Part shown: piece by piece, positions 10,109-19,133 of the stretch | How positions within the stretch are numbered: position 1 is the stretch's first letter | Layout: each line of letters opens with the position of its first letter | Position numbers and translations under genes: made by a program | Source: Moraxellaceae bacterium | GTDB taxonomy: Bacteria; Pseudomonadota; Gammaproteobacteria; Burkholderiales; Rhodocyclaceae | Direction: 5' to 3' | Assembly: GCA_031119205.1 (NCBI GenBank) | Contig: JAVHYF010000012.1 | Location: 1 to 64,000, forward strand | Length of the DNA: 64,000 nucleotides | Notes under the pieces: model-generated | Databases searched by the model: none | What the model was told of the DNA's origin: nothing | What the model saw: only the letters and a program-made list of their open reading frames with translations

Positions 10109-11248
10109 ATGAGCAGTGAAATCAATGCCAGCCTGCCGCGGGTGCTGATCATCGATGATTCGCGCATGGTGCGCGCGTCGCTGATCAAGCAGATCCGCGA
10201 CAAGTTCGACGTGCGCGAAGAGGCGGACGGCGAGGCTGGCTGGCAAGCGCTGCTGCTCGATCCGACGATCGAAGTGGTGATCTCCGACATCGGCATGCCG
10301 CGCCTGGATGGCTTCGGTCTGCTGCAGCGCATCCGTGGCTCCCGCCTGTCGCGCGTCAATTCGCTGCCGGTCCTCATCATCTCCGGCGAGGACGAGGAAG
10401 ACGCCCGCCTCAAGGCACAGGCGCTGGGCGCCACCGACTTCATCAACAAGGGCACGCCGCGCGTCGAATTGCTGGCGCGTATCGAAGCCCTGGCCAAGCT
10501 GGCCCAGACCCGTCGCGAACTGGAAGAAAGCCGCGAGCAACTCGTCAAGCGCAATCGCGGTGACGTGTCGGTCATGGTCATCCAGGTCGACTTCTACGAA
10601 AAGCTCTGCGAGCAGTACGGCCACAGCGTCGGCCAGCTGATCCACCGCAAGCTGTCCAAGTTGCTGTCGGCCAAGGTGCGCAAGGAAGACACCATCGCCC
10701 ACCTGGCGGAAGGGCAGTTCGCCGTCATCTCGCCTTCGGCGGATCTGGATGCCTGTGGCGCCTTCGCGCTGCGTCTGCGTCGGGCCATCGAAACCATCGT
10801 CATGACCTACAAGGAGGCTCGCATCCGTGTGAGCCTCACCATCGGCCTCGCCAGCGCCAAGGGCGATCCGACCATGACCCTGGAACACCTGCTCGGGCTG
10901 GCGGCCCAGCGTGTGGCCGAGGGCACGACGCTGGGCGGCAACCGCGTAGTGTCGGATTCCGGCGAGGTCACGGCAGACAACGTCGGCCGCTTCAGCCGCC
11001 TGGCGGTCAGCGTGGACCATGCGCTGACCCAGCTGCGCTCAGGTACCCGCGAGGAGCCGAAAAAGCGCCTGCGCGAGCTGATCCACACCCTGATGCCACT
11101 GATGGAAATGATCGAGGACGAGTTCCGCGTCGGCATGCCGCTGATGGAGCTCGCCGAAAAGGCGCAGCTCACCTCGCTGGAAATGGGCACCACTTCCACC
11201 GTGGGAGCGACCTCCACCCTGGGCTCGCGCACGGTCTGGCGCACCTGA
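10109..11248 (+). CDS. Response regulator with C-terminal degenerate GGDEF domain
   Basis: REC domain (LIIDDSRMVRASL...VVISDIGMPRLDG) followed by a GGDEF-like fold in which the signature reads HLAEGQFAVI. Confidence 0.85.
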   Translation: MSSEINASLPRVLIIDDSRMVRASLIKQIRDKFDVREEADGEAGWQALLLDPTIEVVISDIGMPRLDGFGLLQRIRGSRLSRVNSLPVLIISGEDEEDARLKAQALGATDFINKGTPRVELLARIEALAKLAQTRRELEESREQLVKRNRGDVSVMVIQVDFYEKLCEQYGHSVGQLIHRKLSKLLSAKVRKEDTIAHLAEGQFAVISPSADLDACGAFALRLRRAIETIVMTYKEARIRVSLTIGLASAKGDPTMTLEHLLGLAAQRVAEGTTLGGNRVVSDSGEVTADNVGRFSRLAVSVDHALTQLRSGTREEPKKRLRELIHTLMPLMEMIEDEFRVGMPLMELAEKAQLTSLEMGTTSTVGATSTLGSRTVWRT

Positions 11249-11286
11249 GTCGCTGCCGCCAAGGCGCAACGTCAAACTGGAAACAA

Positions 11287-11322
11287 ATCGGGCCGCTCTG
11301 CCATGCAGCAGAGCGGCCCGAT
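11287..11322. terminator. Bidirectional terminator between convergent genes
   Basis: Perfect 14-bp inverted repeat ATCGGGCCGCTCTG / CAGAGCGGCCCGAT with an 8-nt loop. Confidence 0.75.
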
Positions 11323-11344
11323 GTCTTTCCGGGCTCTTCCGCGC

Positions 11345-12154
11345 TTACTGCAACTTGCGCAGATATTCTTTGGAGAACACCCGCTCGGGCAGGTCGCGCG
11401 GTTTCATCTCGTCGTACTCCAGAACCGACACTTCGCCCTTCTTCAGTGCGTCCTCCATCACCAGCCGGGTCGGGCGCAGGGCGCCGCCGAGCTGTTTGTA
11501 GTTCTCGTAGCTGCAGGTCTTGAGCAATCGGTTGCTGACCGAATAGAACTCGGCACGCACGGGCTGTCCGTTGCCTTGCTTCACCCACAGCAATACCTTG
11601 GCGTAGGTAACGCTACGGTCCACCGCCGTCAGCTCCAGTACCTGCTGCGCATCGGCGCCGCTGCCATCCACCCGCAGTAGTTTGGGGTTGTAGTCCCCCG
11701 CAAAGTTGGCGCGGGCAAGGTCGCCGTTCGCCACCTCACCGGTCAGTCGCTGTGCGACCGACAGGCGCACGGGCTGCGATACGCTGGGCATGAACAGCCA
11801 CAGGTCGCGACCACGCATCAGCATGATCTGGCCGCGGTCCGCCTCGGGCTCCACCGTCATGACGATGGTGTTCTCATTGCCGCGCGAAAGTACGCGATAC
11901 TTGCGCGCCTCGGCATTGCTCTGGTCGGGAGCCCGGGAGCTGATGGCAATGTCCACCTGGAAACCGTCGGCAGGGAAGCGGATACGGTCGGCTCGCTCGA
12001 CCATGGCGCGAGCCTCCGCTTCTGCATCCGCCGGGGCCTGCGCCCGCAAGGGCGGGTTCAGGGACAGGGTGGCGATGACGATAAGACTGGCTGCGCGCGC
12101 AGTTCGCCATAGGGGCCGGTAAAGTCTTTCCGACCGCAACGCTGGTCGCAACAT
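11345..12154 (-). CDS. LolA-like outer membrane lipoprotein-sorting family protein (periplasmic)
   Basis: Signal-like N-terminus; body MVERADRIRFPADGFQVDIAISSRAPDQ...RDLWLFMPSVSQPVRLSVAQRLTGEVANGDLARANFAGDYN... resembles the LolA_like sorting family. Confidence 0.8.
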   Translation of the reverse strand: MLRPALRSERLYRPLWRTARAASLIVIATLSLNPPLRAQAPADAEAEARAMVERADRIRFPADGFQVDIAISSRAPDQSNAEARKYRVLSRGNENTIVMTVEPEADRGQIMLMRGRDLWLFMPSVSQPVRLSVAQRLTGEVANGDLARANFAGDYNPKLLRVDGSGADAQQVLELTAVDRSVTYAKVLLWVKQGNGQPVRAEFYSVSNRLLKTCSYENYKQLGGALRPTRLVMEDALKKGEVSVLEYDEMKPRDLPERVFSKEYLRKLQ

Positions 12155-12231
12155 CGTGGTTCTCCGTCGAAGTCTGCGGACGAAACAGTGTCCGCCCGAC
12201 TATTCTAGTCAACGGAAATAGGGGACATAAC

Positions 12232-12987
12232 ATGAGTGTCGTGCAGGTCGATCGGGTCGTGAAGCGCTATCGCCTGGGCGAGCAGGATGTCGTGGCCTTG
12301 AAACGCGTATCGCTCGACATCGAGGAAGGGGTCTTCATGGCGATTGCCGGCCCGTCGGGCAGCGGCAAATCCAGCTTGCTGAACCTAATCGGCTGCATCG
12401 ACGAGCCCAGCGAGGGCCGTATCCTCATCGATGGCCAGGATGTTGCCGGACATACCCCGGACGAGCTGGCCGACCTTCGCTCCCGGACGATCGGCTTCAT
12501 TTTCCAGACGTTCAACTTGCTTCCGGTGCTCACTGCCGCAGAGAATGTCGAGTACCCGATGCTGCGTCGGGCCGATATCGATGCGGCCGAGCGCAGCAAG
12601 CGGGTCAAGCATTACCTGGAGGTGGTCGGGCTGGCGCAATACGCCAACCGGCGGCCGAACCAGCTCTCGGGTGGTCAGCGCCAGCGGGTGGCGATCGCAC
12701 GTGCGCTGGCCATCCATCCGCGCATCGTGCTGGCGGATGAGCCAACCGCCAACCTGGACCGCAAGACCGGCGACGAGATACTGCAACTCATGCGTGCAAT
12801 CAACAAACAGACAGGCACCACCTTCATCTTCTCCACTCACGACAAGCGCGTGATGGCCATGTCCAATCGCCTGGTGCGCATCGAGGATGGCGAGATCACC
12901 ATCCTGGGCATCCGCAACAGCAGCGGCTGGACCTATGTGAACGAACGTCGCCGCAACCGCGGTACCGCCGGGGAGGTCCAGCAATGA
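12232..12987 (+). CDS. ABC transporter ATP-binding protein, LolD/MacB-type
   Basis: Walker A GPSGSGKSS, signature LSGGQRQRVAIARAL, Walker B IVLADEPTANLD. Confidence 0.93.
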   Translation: MSVVQVDRVVKRYRLGEQDVVALKRVSLDIEEGVFMAIAGPSGSGKSSLLNLIGCIDEPSEGRILIDGQDVAGHTPDELADLRSRTIGFIFQTFNLLPVLTAAENVEYPMLRRADIDAAERSKRVKHYLEVVGLAQYANRRPNQLSGGQRQRVAIARALAIHPRIVLADEPTANLDRKTGDEILQLMRAINKQTGTTFIFSTHDKRVMAMSNRLVRIEDGEITILGIRNSSGWTYVNERRRNRGTAGEVQQ

Positions 12988-14330
12988 AGCGCACAGCCCT
13001 GATGTCGTGTGTGCTGCTCTTTGCAGGTGCGGCCGGCGCACAGAGCATGGACGACCTGTTCGGCGACGATCTGCCTAAGAAGCCGGCCGCCGCCGCGGAG
13101 CCGGCGCCTGCCGCTGGCGGCATCCGTTACTCCGGTTCGCTCGAGGCCAAGGCTGCCTACATGCTGCCCACGCCGGAGCACTGGTCCAACCTGCGCCTGC
13201 GCGGGGTGATGAATGCACAGGGTGAGCACGGCGGCGTGAAGTGGAAACTGGGTGCGCGTGCCGACGGCGATGCAGCCTATGCCGGCATGAATGAAGACAT
13301 CTACCCGGCACAGGTGCGCAAGGATCAGAAGCTCGGCTTCGAATTGCGTGAGAACTATGCGGATTTCGAGTTCGGCGATCTGGGTTTGCGCGTCGGCAAG
13401 CAGCACATCGTGTGGGGCGAGATGGTGGGCCTGTTCATCGCCGATGTGGTGTCTCCTACTGACCGGCGCGACTATCTGGGGCTGGATCTCGAACCCGTGC
13501 GTCGTACGCAATGGGCTGCCCGGCTGGAACACTTCGCCGGCGACTGGCACAACGAGCTGGTGCTTGTTCCGGTGCAGACCTACGACAAGATCGGCAAGCC
13601 GGGAGCGGACTTCTATCCTTACCCGACGACACCGACGCCCGGTTACGCCTATGTCATCAACGACGAGTTGCGCCCGGAACGCACGGCCTCCAACATGGGA
13701 GGAGGGCTGCGCACAGGTTTCCTGAAGAACGGCTGGGATATGGCCGCGTTCGCCTACGTGAGTCGCGACATAGCGCCTACCTTCGAGCGCCGCATCGTCA
13801 CCGCGCCCACTCCGGCCACCGTCTACACGCCGGTGCATGACCGGATCCGCCAGTTCGGCGGCACGGTTTCGAAGGATGTCGACGGCGTAGTGCTGAAGGC
13901 CGAGGGCGTTTATACCAACGGCCGTCGTTTCTCGGTGAATCGTCTCGATGACAGTGACGGTCTGATCAGTTCTGACGCGTTCGACTACGCGTTGGGGGCC
14001 GACTTCACGCTGCCCCGGGACTGGAACCTGTACCTGCAGTTCACGCAGCGTGTGCTGACCAATCATGACGCGTCCATGAACACGGACAAGATGGAGAGCG
14101 GAGGCAGCGTGCTACTCAAGCGCGGCTGGGGAAGCTGGGAGAGCAGCCTGTTGTGGGCGAGCAGTTTCAACCGCAACGAGGGCTGGGTGAATGCCGTGCT
14201 GAGTTACCGCGTCCGTCCGAATTCACGCATCCGGGTGGGGGCAGACTGGTTCTATGGACCTCAGGTCGGGTTCTTCGGTCGCTACGACCGCAACGACCGG
14301 GTGTGGACGGAGTTCCAGCAGTCCTTCTGA
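12984..14330 (+). CDS. DUF1302-like outer membrane beta-barrel protein
   Basis: Signal peptide MKRTALMSCVLLFAGAAGAQ; beta-barrel-type repeats ending in aromatic EFQQSF; overlaps the ATPase stop by 4 nt. Confidence 0.75.
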   Translation: MKRTALMSCVLLFAGAAGAQSMDDLFGDDLPKKPAAAAEPAPAAGGIRYSGSLEAKAAYMLPTPEHWSNLRLRGVMNAQGEHGGVKWKLGARADGDAAYAGMNEDIYPAQVRKDQKLGFELRENYADFEFGDLGLRVGKQHIVWGEMVGLFIADVVSPTDRRDYLGLDLEPVRRTQWAARLEHFAGDWHNELVLVPVQTYDKIGKPGADFYPYPTTPTPGYAYVINDELRPERTASNMGGGLRTGFLKNGWDMAAFAYVSRDIAPTFERRIVTAPTPATVYTPVHDRIRQFGGTVSKDVDGVVLKAEGVYTNGRRFSVNRLDDSDGLISSDAFDYALGADFTLPRDWNLYLQFTQRVLTNHDASMNTDKMESGGSVLLKRGWGSWESSLLWASSFNRNEGWVNAVLSYRVRPNSRIRVGADWFYGPQVGFFGRYDRNDRVWTEFQQSF

Positions 14331-14353
14331 GTATCTAAGGGCCCTTCCTCAAC

Positions 14354-14382
14354 GAAAACGCCGGCTTCAAGCCGGCGTTTTC
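14354..14382. terminator. Terminator between convergent outer-membrane protein and acyltransferase genes
   Basis: GAAAACGCCGGCTTCAAGCCGGCGTTTTC hairpin. Confidence 0.8.
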
Positions 14383-14405
14383 GCATTATGGCGGATGACG
14401 ATTCC

Positions 14406-15164
14406 CTAGGCGATTTCGCGAGGGCGATCCGTTGTGTAGGCGGAGTCGACCTGCTCATTGATCGTGCGCCACAGCGGGCGGATGAACATCCGCAGGCCTT
14501 TGATGATTTCGTCGACCTTCATCATCGATGGCAGGCGGGTGCCGCGATGCTGGATGGGGGCGCCGATCGGATGGATCTTTACGCCGATCTTCGCAAAGTG
14601 TTCTGCCAGCCGTGGTTCGGTGAGGACAAACAGGGTCTCGATGCCCTGCCGCTTGGCGAGCGCGACCGTGCCGAGATAAAGGCCGACCGGGATGTACGGA
14701 AAGCGGGGCATGTCCTTGCTGCCGAAGTCCTCCTGGTTGATCACGATTTCCCGCTTTGCGTCGCCTTTGCGTCGTCGGTAAGGATTGCGCACAGCCAGCC
14801 GTGAGACTTCGGCAATGCTCTCCCGTGGCAGGTTCGAGGGGTCGACGATCCGCCGGTTGATACTGGTTTCGCAGAGCTTTTCGAAAGGCAGGATGCAGTC
14901 CTGTCCACTGCGTCTGGCAAGAACCAGGCGCGTGCAGCCGACCAGATCGGAAGGCGGGCTGGATTGGCGCATCAGGCAGTGCTGGCTGTGCTGATCGTAC
15001 TCGTCATGCTCGAGGCGATCCGGACGTACGGGTTCGTATTGCAACTCTTCGCAATACACCTCGTGCCGGATCCGATACACCGCCTGCCGGGTCTCGTCGT
15101 GGATCGCCGGGAGGATCTCGAAGTATTTCTTGAAGCCTTCGCCTAGGTTGAATGGGCCGAACAT
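14406..15164 (-). CDS. PEP-CTERM/exosortase system-associated acyltransferase (N-acyl amino acid synthase-like, TIGR03694 type)
   Basis: MFGPFNLGEGFKKYFEILPAIHDETRQAVYRIRHEVYCEELQYEP...AEVSRLAVRNPYRRR...LFVLTEPRLAEHFAKIGVKIHPIGAPIQHRGTRLPSMM. Confidence 0.88.
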   Translation of the reverse strand: MFGPFNLGEGFKKYFEILPAIHDETRQAVYRIRHEVYCEELQYEPVRPDRLEHDEYDQHSQHCLMRQSSPPSDLVGCTRLVLARRSGQDCILPFEKLCETSINRRIVDPSNLPRESIAEVSRLAVRNPYRRRKGDAKREIVINQEDFGSKDMPRFPYIPVGLYLGTVALAKRQGIETLFVLTEPRLAEHFAKIGVKIHPIGAPIQHRGTRLPSMMKVDEIIKGLRMFIRPLWRTINEQVDSAYTTDRPREIA

Positions 15165-15245
15165 TGGTTTGCCTCCCTAACCTGGCACGATGACCTGTGC
15201 ATAGGATGCGCAACGCCTTTGCGCGCGTGGTGCGTTCTCTGCAGT

Positions 15246-16460
15246 CTAGACGCTTTGACGCAATGCATCGACTACGGGTGTACGCGATACCCGCCAGGCT
15301 GGTAGCAGCGCGGCGAGCCCTGTGGCTGCAACCCCGATGGCAGCAGCCGTCAGTACATTGATGGGCAGTACCTGGATGCGCGCCAGATAGCCCGTGTTTG
15401 CGTTCGGGGGTGGCGGCATCGGGATGCCCACGTAGGACACGATCCAGGCCGTGGCGAGACCCAGTGCGACCCCGAGGGCTGCGCCGAGTGCGCCCAGCAT
15501 GAGGTTCTCGGTCAGCACGCTGCGCACCACATCTGCCTGCCGGTCACCGAGCGCTCGCACGGTGCCGAACTCTGCCACGCGTTCGAAGATGCTCATGTTG
15601 ACCGTGTTGGAGACGCTCAGCAGCACCATGCCCAGGATGATGAGTTGCAGGATGCCGAACTGGCGTGCGTACAGCTCGCGCGTCTTGTCATAGAAGTCAG
15701 ACAGCTTGCGCCATGAGCGCGCCTCCAGCGGCGCATTTGCGAGCAGTGGTTGCAGGCGGGCCATGACGGCATCGGTGTCTTCTGTTTTGTGTAGCGACAC
15801 CACCAGGATGTTTGCGCCGCTGCTCTGCAGGAGATCCTGCGCCGCAGCGAGCGGAATGCGGACTGCGTGGGCATCGAAGTCCTTCGAGAAGGTGCGGAAG
15901 ACGCCGATGACCTCGAAGTCCAGGGTGTTCAGCGCACCTTCCGCGGTGTTGATCAGCAGGTTGATGCGTTCGCCCGGCGCCACGCCCATCGCTGCGGCAA
16001 CGCCTTCTCCAAGCATGACGCCGTCGGCGTCACGATCTTCCAGCATGCGTCCGGCCAGCACGGTCACCATGCTGCCCAGGCGAGCCTCCTTCGCAGGCTC
16101 CACACCCTCGCCGATGATGCTGTAGTCGCGCCGGCCGTTATTGACGACCCCGGCAAAGTTGATGCGCGCCATGACGTCGTCCACGCCTTCGAGCTGGCGG
16201 ATGCTGTCGGCCAAGGCCTCGGGTTTCTCGATCAGGTACCGGGTAGGGTTGCGGGTGCCTTTTTCCATGAAGCCCTGCCGGCTGACCTGGGCGTGCCCGT
16301 ATTGCGACCGGATGACGGCTTCGCCCAGTTGCACGAAGATGTCCTGGATGAAGCCTCCTGCGAGGATCAGGCCGGCGACGCCGAGTGCAATCGCGGCCAG
16401 CGTCATGCCGGAGCGCAGACGGTGGCGGAAGATGTTGCGCAGGGACAGTTTGAGCAGCAT
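15246..16460 (-). CDS. ABC transporter permease, FtsX/MacB/LolC-E type
   Basis: MLLKLSLRNIFRHRLRSGMTLAAIALGVAGLILAGGF...VSNTVNMSIFERVAEFGTVRALGDRQADVVRSVLTENLMLGALGAALG. Confidence 0.9.
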   Translation of the reverse strand: MLLKLSLRNIFRHRLRSGMTLAAIALGVAGLILAGGFIQDIFVQLGEAVIRSQYGHAQVSRQGFMEKGTRNPTRYLIEKPEALADSIRQLEGVDDVMARINFAGVVNNGRRDYSIIGEGVEPAKEARLGSMVTVLAGRMLEDRDADGVMLGEGVAAAMGVAPGERINLLINTAEGALNTLDFEVIGVFRTFSKDFDAHAVRIPLAAAQDLLQSSGANILVVSLHKTEDTDAVMARLQPLLANAPLEARSWRKLSDFYDKTRELYARQFGILQLIILGMVLLSVSNTVNMSIFERVAEFGTVRALGDRQADVVRSVLTENLMLGALGAALGVALGLATAWIVSYVGIPMPPPPNANTGYLARIQVLPINVLTAAAIGVAATGLAALLPAWRVSRTPVVDALRQSV

Positions 16461-16480
16461 GACGGTAGGTATCGGCAGAG

Positions 16481-17716
16481 CTATCGACTGTGCCGCAAAG
16501 CGTCGACGATATTCATTCGGGATGCTTTCCAGGCAGGATAGACGCTGGCCGCCAGTGTGGTGACGAGTGCGGTCAGCCATGCGTCCAGCATCAGCCCGGG
16601 GGTCAGCTGGATCTGCCCGATATAGCCATGTGCCATGCCCGGAGGCGGGGGCATCGGGATGCCGATGCGGGAAATCAGCCACGCCAGGACCCAGCCGACC
16701 ACGATGCCGAGTGCGCCGCCGACAACCCCCAGCAGCAGGCCCTCGGTCAGGTACTGGCCCAGCACTCCGCGGCGTGGCGTGCCCAGTGCCATGATCGTGC
16801 CGATCTCGCTGGTGCGCTCCAGGACGCTCATGGTCAAGGTGTTGGAGATCGACAGCACGATGATGACTGCGATGATCAGCTTCACCACATCGACCTGCTT
16901 GGTGAAGAGGGTGACCGTCTTGTTATAGAAATCGGCTTGCTCGTACCAGGGAGACAGTTCGACACCTGCATCGCGCGTCGTCTGGCGCAGGCGCGTCAAG
17001 GTGGTGTCCGTCGCCTCGGTATCCTTCAGCAGCAAGACCCAGTTGGTTGCACCCTCTACGCGCACCAGCTCACGAGCCATGCTGATCGGCACCCGCAGGA
17101 AGTTGTCGTCATAGGCTTTCGTGATGGTCGAGAAAATGCCGCGGACTGTTCCCTCCACGGCATTGATGCCACCGCGGGAGGTGTTGGCGAGCAAGACGAT
17201 GGTGTCGCCCGGCTTGACGTCGAGATTGGCGGCCAGGCCTTCGCCAACAATGATCCCCTTGGCATCACTGGCTGACAGGTTCTGGCCTGCGACGATGTTG
17301 ACGCGCGCCATGATGGGCGCTTCGCGCGCCGGATCCACACCTTCGCCAAGGAAGGACAGCGTCTCTTCGCCCCGGCTCAACATGCCGCTGAAGGCGAGGC
17401 GTGGGGCTAGCGTACTGACCCCCGCCAGATCCGGGGGTACGCCGATGCGGGCTGCATCGCCCGGTAACAGATACGCGTAAGGGTCGGAGATGCCGTCCTT
17501 GAAGTAGCCCTGCTTGACGATCTGGATGTGGCCGAGCTGCGAGTGGATGGTTGCTTCCCGCATGTTCAGCAGGATCCAGTGGATGAATCCACTGGCCAGC
17601 AGGAAGGCCACCAGGCCGCCAACGATGGTGCCCAGCGCCAGCAAGGAACGCCGGCCATGCCGGAACAGGTTTCGGCTGGAGACCTTCAGGACGGTGAGCA
17701 GGGTGGGCAATCGCAT
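16481..17716 (-). CDS. ABC transporter permease, FtsX/MacB/LolC-E type
   Basis: MRLPTLLTVLKVSSRNLFRHGRRSLLALGTIVGGLVAFLLASGF...SISNTLTMSVLERTSEIGTIMALGTPRRGVLGQYLTEGLLLGVVGG. Confidence 0.9.
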   Translation of the reverse strand: MRLPTLLTVLKVSSRNLFRHGRRSLLALGTIVGGLVAFLLASGFIHWILLNMREATIHSQLGHIQIVKQGYFKDGISDPYAYLLPGDAARIGVPPDLAGVSTLAPRLAFSGMLSRGEETLSFLGEGVDPAREAPIMARVNIVAGQNLSASDAKGIIVGEGLAANLDVKPGDTIVLLANTSRGGINAVEGTVRGIFSTITKAYDDNFLRVPISMARELVRVEGATNWVLLLKDTEATDTTLTRLRQTTRDAGVELSPWYEQADFYNKTVTLFTKQVDVVKLIIAVIIVLSISNTLTMSVLERTSEIGTIMALGTPRRGVLGQYLTEGLLLGVVGGALGIVVGWVLAWLISRIGIPMPPPPGMAHGYIGQIQLTPGLMLDAWLTALVTTLAASVYPAWKASRMNIVDALRHSR

Positions 17717-18095
17717 CGTCAGTGTGCGAGCTTCTGAAGGCGGCATTGTCTTGGCTTGGGCGGCGATTGTCCTCTGCAGCCTTGAGGCATCCGCCTGCTG
17801 GAGCTTAACGGCTTACCGCTGGCAAGCTGAACCCGTGTCCGGTCGGAGTGACCGGATCGCCTCAGCCTGGCGTCAGGTTGATATTAGATGTACGAAGAGC
17901 GTGGCACATCGGGTCGATGGCCGGGGTAGGGCGCGATCCTGATGAGCTTGGTTCAACAAGGAAGGTTGCAAAGGGCTGCAGGGGCTTGCGGGAGCGTCGG
18001 TGGGTTTTACAACCCTGCCAGGGTGCGAGGTCGGCGCCGAGGGGGGGAAGAAAAAAATAAATAAAAATCAACGGCATGCGGCCGGTGTTTTTAGC

Positions 18096-18111
18096 TGGCA
18101 TGCGGGTTGCT
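18096..18111 (+). promoter_or_regulatory. Sigma-54 promoter of the PEP-CTERM gene
   Basis: TGGCATGCGGGTTGCT: one mismatch to TGGCACG-N4-TTGCW, GG to GC spacing 12 bp; about 54 bp upstream of the ATG. Confidence 0.8.
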
Positions 18112-18164
18112 TTTATTGGGCCAAGATACTGTTGGTATCCCAAATCAACCCCAAGGAGAGATCC

Positions 18165-18998
18165 ATGAAATTTGCAAAGCACGCTCTGGCAGTTGCCGCT
18201 GCTGTGACGCTGCCTGCAGTTGCGCAGGCGGGCCCCTTCCAGTTCTCTGACACTGTTCTGGGTGGCACCAACACATTCCAGTTCTCGTCCCTCGTGATTT
18301 CGGGCCAAGGCACCTCGACGGTCACCATCACGGACGGCGGCCTGTCCCCCGGCTCCGCAAACGGCGTGCTGGACCCGATCGGTTCCTCGACCGACAGCTT
18401 CGTTGAAACCGGCACCGTCTTCGGCGCCAGCTTCAAGAACATCGTCGGTGGCTCGGAAGTCGGCGTGCCGGCTGGCGTGAGCGGCCTGACGGTGAACTAC
18501 GAACTGTACGCTGTCTACACCCCGCCGGCTGGTGTTCTGGCTGGCGTGGCTGGTGTGAATGGTACTGATGCCGTGGCCTTCTTCAGCGGCGCTTACTTCA
18601 CGCTGTACTACGACGATGTGGTGGATGGCCTGTTCACTGGCGGTTCGACGGCGATCGGTTCGGGCTCCAACGGCACCGGTAACTGCGTGCTGCCGGGCTA
18701 CGGCATCGCTCAAGGTACCTGCGAACTGAACTTCGACTTCAACGCACTGGCTGGCATCTTCAGTGTCGTCGGTGGCAATGACTTCATGGACTACGATCGT
18801 CGCTCCGTGAATCTGGACATCAACGTCGATGAAGTGTCGCCGGCCTTCTCCCCGGTCTTCGGCCCGAGCGGTGTTCAGGTTGTCGAAATCGACCACGACG
18901 GTTCGGCTCGTTTCAGCGTGCCGGAACCGGGCAGCCTGGCGCTGCTGTCGGGTGCTCTGATGGGTCTGGCTGCTTTCGGCCGTCGTCGTAGCGCCTGA
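18165..18998 (+). CDS. PEP-CTERM sorting-domain protein
   Basis: Signal peptide MKFAKHALAVAAAVTLPAVAQA and C-terminus VPEPGSLALLSGALMGLAAFGRRRSA (PEP motif, TM helix, basic tail); RBS GGAGAG. Confidence 0.95.
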   Translation: MKFAKHALAVAAAVTLPAVAQAGPFQFSDTVLGGTNTFQFSSLVISGQGTSTVTITDGGLSPGSANGVLDPIGSSTDSFVETGTVFGASFKNIVGGSEVGVPAGVSGLTVNYELYAVYTPPAGVLAGVAGVNGTDAVAFFSGAYFTLYYDDVVDGLFTGGSTAIGSGSNGTGNCVLPGYGIAQGTCELNFDFNALAGIFSVVGGNDFMDYDRRSVNLDINVDEVSPAFSPVFGPSGVQVVEIDHDGSARFSVPEPGSLALLSGALMGLAAFGRRRSA

Positions 18999-19017
18999 TT
19001 CAGGCTTCTGCTTCAAG

Positions 19018-19050
19018 GAAAACGCCGGCCTCTGGCCGGCGTTTTCTTTT
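19018..19050 (+). terminator. Terminator after the PEP-CTERM gene
   Basis: GAAAACGCCGGCCTCTGGCCGGCGTTTTCTTTTT. Confidence 0.85.
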
Positions 19051-19133
19051 TGTATTGCAGTGTCTCGCATGCGATCTGGCGCCGCGAATCCGGGTGCTAT
19101 CATGAATTTCGTGTTCGCCAAGGGAGGTCCACG

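Noticed and set aside
15185-15210. TGGCACG near 15200 as a sigma-54 promoter for the acyltransferase
   Set aside because: Wrong strand for that gene and lacks TTGC at the -12 position.
14354-19050. Two similar AACGCCGGC...GCCGGCGTT hairpins as a possible mobile repeat
   Set aside because: Each lies directly downstream of a gene and is followed by T-rich sequence; best explained as similar terminators.
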